64,000 bases of DNA from Anaerolineales bacterium (GTDB lineage: Bacteria > Chloroflexota > Anaerolineae > 4572-78 > J111), in contig JABTUK010000004.1 in the NCBI GenBank assembly GCA_015075405.1, positions 1,443,395 through 1,507,394 of the forward strand, in the 5' to 3' direction. Below, one piece after another: positions 49,068 to 57,254 of the stretch (within the stretch, counting starts at the first letter, position 1; each line of letters starts with the position of its first letter). Below the pieces are notes generated by a model, which saw only the letters and a program-made list of their open reading frames with translations, ran no database searches and was not told where the DNA came from. The position numbers and the translations under genes are program-made.

Positions 49068-50738
49068 TTACACCGTCTCTTTCCGGCTGGTTTTGTAAAT
49101 ATCGGCCAGCCGTTTGGCCAAGGCCCCGGCCATTTGCATCAAGATGGTGGGGTGTTCAAAGGCCATCAACTGCAAATCGGTATCGGTCAGCACAAAACAT
49201 TGCGAAGGCTCGACGGCGCGGACGGTGGCGTAGCGCGGGTCGGCGGTGAAAAAGGCGATTTCGCCAAAGATTTCGCCGGGTTGGATAACGCCGATTTTGA
49301 CCGGCTGCTCATCCCGCGTGATCCATACCTCCAGTTTACCCTCGATCAGAAAATAGACATCATCGTTGCGCTCATTTTCCCAGATGACCGCTTCGCCGGG
49401 GGCAAAGCGGGCCAGGCAGAAAAGGTGGGTCAGCTTGAGGAGGAGTTCGGCGGGCAAAGGCCGGTATATGTCCGTTTGATCCAGCAGTTCCAGCCGGTAC
49501 AGGCTATGGGCGGCGGCCTTGTCCAGGGCCTGTTGCATGACATACTGCCACAAGCGGCGGTCTGTGTCACTGGGTAAATTGTCCGGCATGGCCAGAGGCG
49601 ACTCAAGCTGCGTCCCAATCAGGTGCGGAAAGAGCGGGCGCAGAGCCGGCGGGGCCAACTGCGACAAATAATCCAGGGTGTCGGTCTGGCCCTCATTCCA
49701 GTTTTCCAAAATCAGGCTGGCTTCGCGTTTTAGCCGTTCGGTCTGGGCGGTCAGGGCCAATTCCGCCGAGTTCAGCCGGGCCAGCAGCAGCGAACGGTAG
49801 CGCTTGTAAAAATAACGTCCGGCCACCGGCGAGAGCGGGCTGGTATCCTGGTAAGCCTTGAAGCAGGCCAGCACGGCCTCATCAGAGGGATTGTCGTCGC
49901 CCTCAATCAGGGGTAATAATTCGACCCCCAGGTTCAGATAGAGCCGGGCAAACTCATCCACGTATTCGGTTTCACGGCTGGTCAAATCGAGGTACAGCCA
50001 GCCGACGTGATAGTAAATGTATTTGATTTGATCGGCGGCGTACTGCTCGTCAATCGTCTCGATCAGGTCGTCGCGCTGTTCCAGGCGCTCCACCAGTTCT
50101 CCGGAAAGCTGACCGCTGCCTGGCAGCATGCGCTCCGCCTCCACGCCCAAGGCTTTTTGAATCATCTCGATATTCTCAAAATCGGCCACCCCAATCTGGC
50201 CGGACACGTTGAGGGCGTGCAGCACGCTGTAGTAAGAGTCAACGGCAATGTTTTTTTCGGCCATCTTGGCCGAGAGGGTTTCGATGGCCCGGCGCAAAAA
50301 GTTCTTGGCGTAGGTTTTCTCTTCGGGAGCCAGCCGGTGTTTGACTACCGCCACCGCCAGCTTGTTGGCGATTTGCTCCTCATTCCACAGGCTGTCGCCA
50401 AACAGCCCGTAACGATGACGGTAGTGGTGGGCCATTTCGTGAGCAATCACGTGCGGAATCATCAACTGGAAAAAGCGCAGCAATTCCTCGTTGCTCTGGC
50501 AGCCCAGCAGCGAGCGCAAAAAGAGGGCCTGGAGCTTGCCGGTTGGATGGTTAAAATCTGGCACCGAGAGATAAATCTGGCGGTCATCCAGACTGTAATA
50601 ACACAACATGCCGCTGCCCCGGCGCAGTTCCAGGCCGGGGTCGGCCTGCAGGCCGTAGGCGGTGAACTCGGCCAGGAAGGTGTGGAAGTGTTTTTGGCCG
50701 AGAGCGAATAGATCAAGGTTCAGCGTTTCTTGTGACAC
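49068..50738 (-). CDS. HExxH metallopeptidase-like protein with C-terminal cyclic-nucleotide-binding domain
   Basis: 556 residues. H100-E101-M-A-H104 in PHVIAHEMAHHYRHRYG, with a downstream WNEEQIAN (Glu120/121) that could be the third zinc ligand. A long helical middle follows. The last ~125 residues form a cNMP-binding domain with the phosphate-binding cassette F-G-E493-I-A and R502 in DPRYATVRA, both key contacts present. No signal peptide. GTG 50738 is preferred since AAAGGAGGGGAGG lies just before it. It overlaps the receiver-like gene by 26 bp. The cyclases at 52738 and 59014 are candidate sources of ligand. This domain pairing is not one I know. Confidence 0.75.
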   Translation of the reverse strand: MSQETLNLDLFALGQKHFHTFLAEFTAYGLQADPGLELRRGSGMLCYYSLDDRQIYLSVPDFNHPTGKLQALFLRSLLGCQSNEELLRFFQLMIPHVIAHEMAHHYRHRYGLFGDSLWNEEQIANKLAVAVVKHRLAPEEKTYAKNFLRRAIETLSAKMAEKNIAVDSYYSVLHALNVSGQIGVADFENIEMIQKALGVEAERMLPGSGQLSGELVERLEQRDDLIETIDEQYAADQIKYIYYHVGWLYLDLTSRETEYVDEFARLYLNLGVELLPLIEGDDNPSDEAVLACFKAYQDTSPLSPVAGRYFYKRYRSLLLARLNSAELALTAQTERLKREASLILENWNEGQTDTLDYLSQLAPPALRPLFPHLIGTQLESPLAMPDNLPSDTDRRLWQYVMQQALDKAAAHSLYRLELLDQTDIYRPLPAELLLKLTHLFCLARFAPGEAVIWENERNDDVYFLIEGKLEVWITRDEQPVKIGVIQPGEIFGEIAFFTADPRYATVRAVEPSQCFVLTDTDLQLMAFEHPTILMQMAGALAKRLADIYKTSRKETV

Positions 50739-51150
50739 CCTCCCCTCCTTTCGACGGGGGACCGGAGACTGAGGACTCAAGTATTTCTGCAATTTGCCTT
50801 ACTACTTTACCAACGTTAGATACCCGTCCAAAGCACAAAGTTGCACCGGTCTGATAAACTCGCTTAGAAGCATCTTCCCAGTTTTCATCCACATCAATAT
50901 AGCCAACGATGATAGGAAAATAAGGTAAAGTTTCAATATTGCGCAATTTTTGACATACAGCTAATCCATCATCTCTTTGGTAAAGGGAACGCTTTACAAT
51001 TAGTAAATCAGGGGGAGACTTAACGCAACTATTAAATCCAGTCTCGATATTATCTATCCAATCAACTGTCATATCATAACCTGCTTTTTGAAAAGCATAG
51101 GTAAAGAGAGAAGGTATAATATCTTTAGACCAGATAATGATTGTTCTCAT
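50713..51150 (-). CDS. Receiver-like domain lacking the phosphoacceptor Asp
   Basis: 145 residues with a CheY-like layout: an initial beta strand IIIWSKD, then PPDLLIVKRSLY where the phospho-Asp strand normally ends in D (here Lys53), and PIIVGYI. The N-terminal acidic pair is also incomplete. It is therefore probably a phosphorylation-independent protein-interaction domain. It overlaps the peptidase gene downstream, so it is translationally linked. A C-terminal Ser/Gly-rich tail is encoded within the overlap. Confidence 0.65.
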   Translation of the reverse strand: MRTIIIWSKDIIPSLFTYAFQKAGYDMTVDWIDNIETGFNSCVKSPPDLLIVKRSLYQRDDGLAVCQKLRNIETLPYFPIIVGYIDVDENWEDASKRVYQTGATLCFGRVSNVGKVVRQIAEILESSVSGPPSKGGEGVTRNAEP

Positions 51151-51196
51151 TTATTGATGGATATTTTTCAAGCATCAAGTTCAACTATTCCCAACT

Positions 51197-51802
51197 TCAT
51201 TGCTTATGTTTAGAGTTATAGATGCGATACTTTAATCCATGCGGATGGCTATCCCGAAACTCAGCACAAGGTTTTCGCTGGTGTGGTACTACTAATGAAG
51301 GAACATCGGTTAACGGCGCGTATCTTTGTGGAAAGGGCACATCTACCAGTTGAGCCATAAGATAACCGATTTCTACATACTCTGGCGACTTTAATTCGTG
51401 GGGGATTAATAAAGTATAGGCATTGTCTTTGAGCGACGACACATCCACTTTCAATTCTTTTAATCGTGCCAAGGCTACTTTTACTTTTATCTCCTCGCCG
51501 GACTTATCAGCATCCCGGTAGAACGGCACCTCGACACCTTTCTCAAATAACACCCCAATCGCTTGAGCCGCCATTAAACGAACACTATCCACCGGATCAT
51601 TTTTGAACAAATCAATCAGCCTATCCAATGTTCGGGCATCCTCTAAAAATTTCAGCTCTCTGACTGCGTTCCATCGCACTTCCCAACTTGGGTGTTTAGT
51701 TAGTTCAAGGAGGCTGTCAATATCAGTCATGCCTGGTCGAAATCGTGAAATAGCAAACCAGCCAGGATCAAGCTCATTCTGAGGGTGAGGATCATCATTC
51801 AT
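51197..51802 (-). CDS. HEAT-repeat-like protein
   Basis: 201 residues from ATG 51802 (AGGAAA upstream), or 207 from ATG 51820. It contains HEAT-type repeats: WEVRWNAVRELKFLEDARTL and DSVRLMAAQAIGVLFEKG, which form a short solenoid. Remaining sequence is unremarkable. Part of the minus-strand array. HEAT solenoids mediate protein contacts, so it may scaffold the complex. No enzymatic motif. Confidence 0.65.
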   Translation of the reverse strand: MNDDPHPQNELDPGWFAISRFRPGMTDIDSLLELTKHPSWEVRWNAVRELKFLEDARTLDRLIDLFKNDPVDSVRLMAAQAIGVLFEKGVEVPFYRDADKSGEEIKVKVALARLKELKVDVSSLKDNAYTLLIPHELKSPEYVEIGYLMAQLVDVPFPQRYAPLTDVPSLVVPHQRKPCAEFRDSHPHGLKYRIYNSKHKQ

Positions 51803-51832
51803 AGATATTTCCTGTTCCATTTGAGGTACTGA

Positions 51833-52756
51833 TTACCGACTGATTGATGCCAGTTTCCCCAGAGCCGCCAGCCCCGCAGACGCTTCTATAGTCTGTTTTT
51901 GCAGCATTGTCTCGCGGGCTTCCAGATAAGAAACCAACTCCGAACTCCCCAACTCCTGAGCCAACCCCTGCAAAGCCGACATCCAACCCTGCGCCTGCGC
52001 CATACCCCAATCAAATCCTTCACGGGCGACCCAACTCAGCACCGGCTCGTCGGGCCGGCGCCGGCGCTCGGCCTCGGAGAGAAAGTAGGTCGTGGTGTGG
52101 CGTTCGTAATCTCGGTGCCAGCCGAACAGATCGTTGAGAAATTGATGCCAGCAGCCGAGCAAGCCAACCAGCCGGGACCATGGCTCAAGCCGGTCGGTTC
52201 GCCCGTAATGGTGACACACCGCCGCCAGCGGAATCTGGGCCGCGCACGTTTTTTGGGCGGCGATCTGCTCAAACTGAACGGCGTCCATCTCGGTCAGCAG
52301 CGCATCTTGCAGCGTCACCTCGGCGGAGTGAAACCAGGTGGCCTGGAAAAAGTCCCAAAAGGGATGTCCGGCGGCAAAATAGGGTTGGTAAGCCGCCTGA
52401 AATTCGGTCTGGAAAAAATTAAGGGCCGGCAGTAATTGGTATTCTACCGTAGCATGGCCGTCCATCAAATTATCGGCCAGGCGAATGGCGTAGTAACCGT
52501 TGATGGTCGAGTAAACCAGATCAGCCTGAAAGCCCAGAGCAGGCGCTTGCCCCAGGCTCTTTTCCAGCCACCAGGGTAGTAACAGCGAAGGAAAGGCCTG
52601 CGGGTGTTTGAAATAATTCTCCGGCGAGGTGCTTCCGGCCAGATGCTCCATCCAGCGGCTCACGTGCTGTGCCATGACCGGCGCAGCCTGGACCATCTCG
52701 TTTTGCAGGCGGGCCAGAGCGGTTGAGATGAGCAGGCTCAGTTGGGCGTCGTACAT
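51833..52756 (-). CDS. Isoprenoid-synthase-fold protein
   Basis: 307 residues, all-helical. D95-NLM-D99 (ADNLMDGH) takes the place of the DDxxD aspartate motif, and FLNDLFGWHRDYERHTTTYFL (N208-D209, D216) resembles the second metal motif of terpene and polyprenyl synthases. Strong paralogue of the N-terminal domain of 46444 (PFWDFFQATW versus PFWDYPRTFW). The first motif has Asn for one Asp, which may still bind magnesium. ATG 52756 with GGAGG upstream overlaps the cyclase gene by 19 bp. Substrate and product cannot be inferred. Confidence 0.72.
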   Translation of the reverse strand: MYDAQLSLLISTALARLQNEMVQAAPVMAQHVSRWMEHLAGSTSPENYFKHPQAFPSLLLPWWLEKSLGQAPALGFQADLVYSTINGYYAIRLADNLMDGHATVEYQLLPALNFFQTEFQAAYQPYFAAGHPFWDFFQATWFHSAEVTLQDALLTEMDAVQFEQIAAQKTCAAQIPLAAVCHHYGRTDRLEPWSRLVGLLGCWHQFLNDLFGWHRDYERHTTTYFLSEAERRRRPDEPVLSWVAREGFDWGMAQAQGWMSALQGLAQELGSSELVSYLEARETMLQKQTIEASAGLAALGKLASISR

Positions 52757-55700
52757 CGCAGCGCCTCCTTGGCTTGCTCCAAATCGTGGGCTGCGCCCAG
52801 CCGAGATAAAATCCGGCAGGCGCGGGCCAGATACCGCACCCGTTCCGGGTCGGCCAGGGGCAAGCGCCGCCCGATTTCGTAATGGATCAGTCCTTCGCTG
52901 TAGGGCAAGCCCAACCTCTTGGCGGCCTGCAAACTTTTGGCCCACCACTTTTTGGCCGGGCCGGGCCGCCCTTCGAGCCACTCCCACACCCCCTGCCACA
53001 GGTAAGCCCGCGCCCGGCCGATGGGGAAAACGCGGGCATAATTACGCAACGCTCGACAAGCCCGCTGCGCATCGGCGCGCTTCAAGCCTGGAATGTCTTT
53101 GTTTTCCCATAAAGTCAGATAGGTCTCGGCGGCCCCGGCATAGCCCGGCAGGGACAGATAGGAGGTGGGGGAAGTTTTGGCAATCAGGAGAGAGGCTTTC
53201 TCGGCGGCGGCCAGGGCCAGTTTTGGTTCACCTAGACGCAAATGAACCAACGCCTTCAAGCCGTGCAAATCAATGGGCAGCGCCTCGTCTACCACCTGGG
53301 GATTCTGGGCCAGCAGCGTTTCCAGCCGGGTTAGCCGCTGCATAGCTTCGTCAAACTTGCCCTGGGGTAATAAGTTGTAAACCTGGCCGCGCAAAGCCCA
53401 GGCCATATTGTGGGCATCGCTCCGCCGCCGGGATGAAGCTTCCAGTTCATCAAACAGCCGGGCGCTGTGAGCAAAGCGGCCCTGAAAATACTCGACCAGG
53501 GCCAGGTTGCTCAGACCATCGGCGCGGCGGGCACGGTCGCCCAGGCGCTCCGAAACCTCCATCACCTGCTGGAGCAGGTCACGCGCATTTTCCCAATCGC
53601 CCACCCCAGCATAATAAATTCCGGCTAAAAGAGCCACCCAGGCCCGCGCCGGTAAATCGTTGATCTGTTGGGTCATCTTCAGGGCGCGCTGGCAGTACGT
53701 TTCGGCCAGACCGTGCAGCGGCACAAAACTGAGAATGACCCCCACCGAAGCATAACCGCGAGCCAGTTCCGGCGAAGGGCCGGCGGCTTCGGCCAGAATG
53801 AGCGAGCGCAGGGCCGCGTACAGCGAGGGAATGGTCTCGTTGGCAAAGTAGTAGACGGCGGTCAAACCCTCGTAGGCGCGGGCGGCTTCCAGCAGCGTTT
53901 CCCGCTCCGCCGCCCGCCGCCCGATAAAACGAGCCGGCCAGAGCCGGTAGAGAGTTTGCTGCAAGGCCAGTCCCACCAGACCGGTAATTAAATTCACCTT
54001 GCCGGAGGGCAGCGGCTGGCCCAACAAGGCCAGGCCCCGCTCAAGATGCGCCCGCGCTTCGGCATATTTGACCCAACTGGCGTAGGCTTCGCCCAATCTG
54101 AGTTCCCAGAGGGCGGTGCGATGGAAGGTTGGAAGGTTGGAGGATTGGAAGGTTGGAGGATTGGAGGATTGGGTCAGATTTCTCCCCTGCTCCTCTGCTC
54201 CCCTACTCCTCTGCTCCCCTGCCTCCTCGCCTCCTCGCCTCCTCGCCTCCTCCGCTAAAGAAAGGGCTTTGCTAAAAAACCTGACCGCTTCTTCATTGGC
54301 GTAATTGCGCAGGGCTTGCTCGCCGGCTTTTTCCAGGTAAGCCAGGGCTTTGGGCGTCACCTGGGCTTCCTGCCAGTGAAAGGCCAGAAAGGAGTAAAAG
54401 GGTGACAGGTCATCGGCGTAGGATTGTTCGTACCAACTCCCGACGGCCCGGTGCAGTTCACGCCGCTGCGAAAACAACAGCAAATCGTAGGCCACTTCCT
54501 GGGTAATGATATGCTTAAAGATGTAAGACAGATCGGGTTCCGGGGTTTCCAATTGGGTAATATCCAGCCGGGCCAGGGCGGTCAAGTAGTCAATCAGGCG
54601 AGTTTTATCCGCTTCAATAGGGTAAATAGCATGCAGGGTTTCAAACTCAAAAATACGGCCAATGACGCTGGCTACCTTCAGAGTCAATTGCTGCGACGGC
54701 CCCATCTGGTCAATCCGGTTGGTGATGACGCCCTGAACCGTGTCGGGCAGTTCAGCCGCTTGCAAATCAATGATACGGCACTCGCCATTCGCTATCGAGA
54801 TGGCCCCTTTGTCGCGCAGGGCGTAAGCAATTTCTTCGGCAAAAAAGGGATTGCCGCCTGTTTTTTCGGAAATCAGGTTAATCAGCGCCGGGGGCAACTC
54901 GGACACGCCCAATCTCTGGCAGATCAGGGTCATCATATCGGCTTCGGGCAGCGTGCCCAGGGTAATCTTTTCGGTGCGGGGGTCGCGCAAGAGTTCGCTG
55001 TATTCAAGCGGCAGGGGTTCGGTTATGGGGCGAGTAGCCAGCACCAGCAGGATCGGCTGCACCCGCTGAGCCACCAACAGGGCCAGCCCCCACGAAGCCG
55101 AGTCAAGCCAGTGGGCGTCTTCCAAAACCAGCATAATCTCGCCATCTTGCCGCACCACCTGTTGCAGCAGATGGATTAACAGCTCGTTGGTGTTATCGGC
55201 CCGGACCTTGCCCGACATATATTTGGTCAGTCCATTCTCCGGCCAGTCGAGCGACAGAACCGGATTGAGCAGCGGCGCTAATTGGGCAAAATACGAGGTG
55301 GGTTTGACGCCTTCGGCCTGCCCCACGTTGACCTGCAAAATCGTAGTGGCTTGCTCGGGGGCAAACTTGGTTTCCAACTGTCGCTGCACATGCGCCCGGC
55401 GCACCGCCGGATCATCGGGCAAGGCTTCCAAATTAAAAAGCTGTCGAAAGACATGCCGCCAGGCGTGATAAGGGGTAGATTTATCAATGGCGCTGGCCTG
55501 GCCCAGCCAGCCGACCACGCCCAGGGCGTGCCCCTGCCGCATCAATTCTTCAACCAAACGCGATTTGCCAATACCGGCCTCGCCTTCAATCACCACGATC
55601 CCACCGTTGCTGCGTAATAACGTTTGCAGATGAGAGGTGAGCAACTCCCGCTCCGCCACGCGCCCCACCAACGCAGTCTGGTGGCGGCTCACCCCGGCTT

Positions 55701-57063
55701 TGGGACTCAAGGGGCGATAAATGGCAACGGGTTCGGCTTTGCCTTTGACCTTGACTGGCGGCAGAGCTTCAAAATTTATTTGGTTTTGGGCGGCGTGAAA
55801 AGTGGCCCCATCGCAAAGCACCCCCCCCACCTCCTGGGGGGAGTTGAGGCGGGGAGCGGCAGCCTGCATGAGCCGGGCAGCCAGATTGACCACATCGCCA
55901 ATCATGGTGTACTCGCGCCGCCGGTTATTACCGACCATGCCGCAGAAGGCCCGGCCTGTTGTCACCCCGATGGCGCTGCGTAAACCCATTTTTTGCAGTT
56001 CGGTTTGAACGGCCAGGGCGACCTGCGTACCCCGCGCCGAGTCATCCTCGTGGGCCAGCGGCGGCAGTCCCAGGGCGGCAATCAGGGTGACGCCTTTATC
56101 GTCCACGCTCAATTTGTTGATGCTGCCCTCAAAGCGGTAGAGGCTGGTCTGTAAGGTTTGCATGAGGGTCTGGGCCTGCTCCAACGGCATAGCGTAATCC
56201 AGATCGTGCAGGTTGATAAAAATGACCGTCACCCGGCGCAACTCGGCCAGCCAGCCGACCTGTCCGGCGGCCAGGCGAGCCAGAACAGCCCCCGGAATAA
56301 AAGCCCTCAGACCGGACTCGGCCTCGTAAGGCAGCGGCAGACCTCCACGTGTGGTAGAAGGCGGGGCCAGGGATTGGCGCATGCCGGTCAGTCGCACGGC
56401 CTCCTTCGGCCCGCCGTTAGGCGAACCTGTTGGGGGCAGAACCGGAACGCCGACGGCGCTGGCTTGCAACAGCATCCAGGCTTCGGGCGAGAGGATAATA
56501 TCGCCGGGGCGGGCAAAATTGCCGGCCAGACCCACTTGGATCAGCGGCTCACCGGTGACTAAAAATTCCCAGCGGCCATAGACCCCACCAAGATGCATGG
56601 TCAACACTTCGCCTGCGCCCAGGGTCAGCTTGAGCGACAGGGAAACATCGGCGGCTACCTGGTAAGCATTTAACTGCCGTTGGACTTCCAGGCTGCAGCG
56701 GGCGGCCTGCTGCAAGGCCGCCGGTAAAAAGGCCGGATCATAGTTACCCGACCCATCCAAAGCAGGCCAGAGGGCAATCAAGGCGTCGCCGGCAAATTTA
56801 ACAATGTCGCCGCCGTAGAGAGCAATCAGGTCAATCAACTGGCCGAAGTAGGTATTGAGGTGTTGGGTTAATTCCTCGGCCCCGGCCGGCCCTTTTTGGG
56901 CCAGGTGTTCGGTCAGGGCGGTAAAGCCGGAGATGTCGGCAAAGAGGACGGCGGCGGGGAGGGTTTCAGAAGTGGGGGCAGTGATGGGCGCCGGGTCAAC
57001 CGCCAGGCGACGGGTAATTAAGGCCGGGACATAGCTCGCTAGCGTTTCGATAAGATCTGACAC
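52738..57063 (-). CDS. sAC-like protein: tandem class III cyclase domains, AAA-type ATPase, TPR
   Basis: 1441 residues with the architecture of soluble adenylyl cyclase (ADCY10). First cyclase domain (residues ~35-190): metal Asp43 (FADISGF) and Asp93 (KFAGDA), both present. Second domain (~265-450): FINLHDLDYA has Asn for the first Asp, while GRAFCGMVGNNRRREYTMIGD is typical, so one half is likely catalytic-deficient. P-loop GEAGIGKSRLVEEL at ~500 starts an ATPase region, followed by TPR-like helices to the end. It should make cAMP in response to a regulator. It begins the array; its stop overlaps the isoprenoid-synthase-like gene. An in-frame repeat lies at 54117-54251. Confidence 0.88.
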   Translation of the reverse strand: MSDLIETLASYVPALITRRLAVDPAPITAPTSETLPAAVLFADISGFTALTEHLAQKGPAGAEELTQHLNTYFGQLIDLIALYGGDIVKFAGDALIALWPALDGSGNYDPAFLPAALQQAARCSLEVQRQLNAYQVAADVSLSLKLTLGAGEVLTMHLGGVYGRWEFLVTGEPLIQVGLAGNFARPGDIILSPEAWMLLQASAVGVPVLPPTGSPNGGPKEAVRLTGMRQSLAPPSTTRGGLPLPYEAESGLRAFIPGAVLARLAAGQVGWLAELRRVTVIFINLHDLDYAMPLEQAQTLMQTLQTSLYRFEGSINKLSVDDKGVTLIAALGLPPLAHEDDSARGTQVALAVQTELQKMGLRSAIGVTTGRAFCGMVGNNRRREYTMIGDVVNLAARLMQAAAPRLNSPQEVGGVLCDGATFHAAQNQINFEALPPVKVKGKAEPVAIYRPLSPKAGVSRHQTALVGRVAERELLTSHLQTLLRSNGGIVVIEGEAGIGKSRLVEELMRQGHALGVVGWLGQASAIDKSTPYHAWRHVFRQLFNLEALPDDPAVRRAHVQRQLETKFAPEQATTILQVNVGQAEGVKPTSYFAQLAPLLNPVLSLDWPENGLTKYMSGKVRADNTNELLIHLLQQVVRQDGEIMLVLEDAHWLDSASWGLALLVAQRVQPILLVLATRPITEPLPLEYSELLRDPRTEKITLGTLPEADMMTLICQRLGVSELPPALINLISEKTGGNPFFAEEIAYALRDKGAISIANGECRIIDLQAAELPDTVQGVITNRIDQMGPSQQLTLKVASVIGRIFEFETLHAIYPIEADKTRLIDYLTALARLDITQLETPEPDLSYIFKHIITQEVAYDLLLFSQRRELHRAVGSWYEQSYADDLSPFYSFLAFHWQEAQVTPKALAYLEKAGEQALRNYANEEAVRFFSKALSLAEEARRRGGEEAGEQRSRGAEEQGRNLTQSSNPPTFQSSNLPTFHRTALWELRLGEAYASWVKYAEARAHLERGLALLGQPLPSGKVNLITGLVGLALQQTLYRLWPARFIGRRAAERETLLEAARAYEGLTAVYYFANETIPSLYAALRSLILAEAAGPSPELARGYASVGVILSFVPLHGLAETYCQRALKMTQQINDLPARAWVALLAGIYYAGVGDWENARDLLQQVMEVSERLGDRARRADGLSNLALVEYFQGRFAHSARLFDELEASSRRRSDAHNMAWALRGQVYNLLPQGKFDEAMQRLTRLETLLAQNPQVVDEALPIDLHGLKALVHLRLGEPKLALAAAEKASLLIAKTSPTSYLSLPGYAGAAETYLTLWENKDIPGLKRADAQRACRALRNYARVFPIGRARAYLWQGVWEWLEGRPGPAKKWWAKSLQAAKRLGLPYSEGLIHYEIGRRLPLADPERVRYLARACRILSRLGAAHDLEQAKEALRCTTPN
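54117..54251. repeat. In-frame GGAAGGTTGGAGG/CTCCTCTGCTCCCC module inside the cyclase gene
   Basis: Two unit types side by side: GGTTGGAGGATTGG (as in 12096, 20407, 62773) and CCTCCTCGCCTCCTCGCC. On the minus strand they encode SRGAEEQGRNLTQSSNPPTF and related residues between TPR-like helices. The frame is kept. Confidence 0.75.
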
Positions 57064-57151
57064 CGGGCATATCCTTTAGACAGTGCGAGTCTGAACATAA
57101 TCAGTATGAGGAATCTTAAGGGGTTTGTCTATCCCCCATAAATGCTACCCA

Positions 57152-57175
57152 TTTGCTGAGACTGCGCTCAGCAAA
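57152..57175. repeat. Hairpin upstream of the 57255 gene
   Basis: TTTGCTGAG, loop ACTGCG, CTCAGCAAA, a perfect 9-bp stem in the 190-bp gap between the divergently transcribed cyclase and unknown gene. Together with 58913-58932 it may mark an element's ends or act as a terminator. Confidence 0.5.
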
Positions 57176-57254
57176 AACAGCCCTGCGGGCATTTGACAAG
57201 ATTGAAGTATTTTGATTAAGCTCACTTCATCAGCGAGATGAAGGAGAGGATACA

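Noticed and set aside
49068..50738. Family 2 encapsulin (cNMP-binding shell protein) associated with terpene enzymes
   Set aside because: The cyclic-nucleotide domain is C-terminal and the rest has an HExxH helix; no HK97-like shell fold was seen, so an encapsulin reading is not supported.
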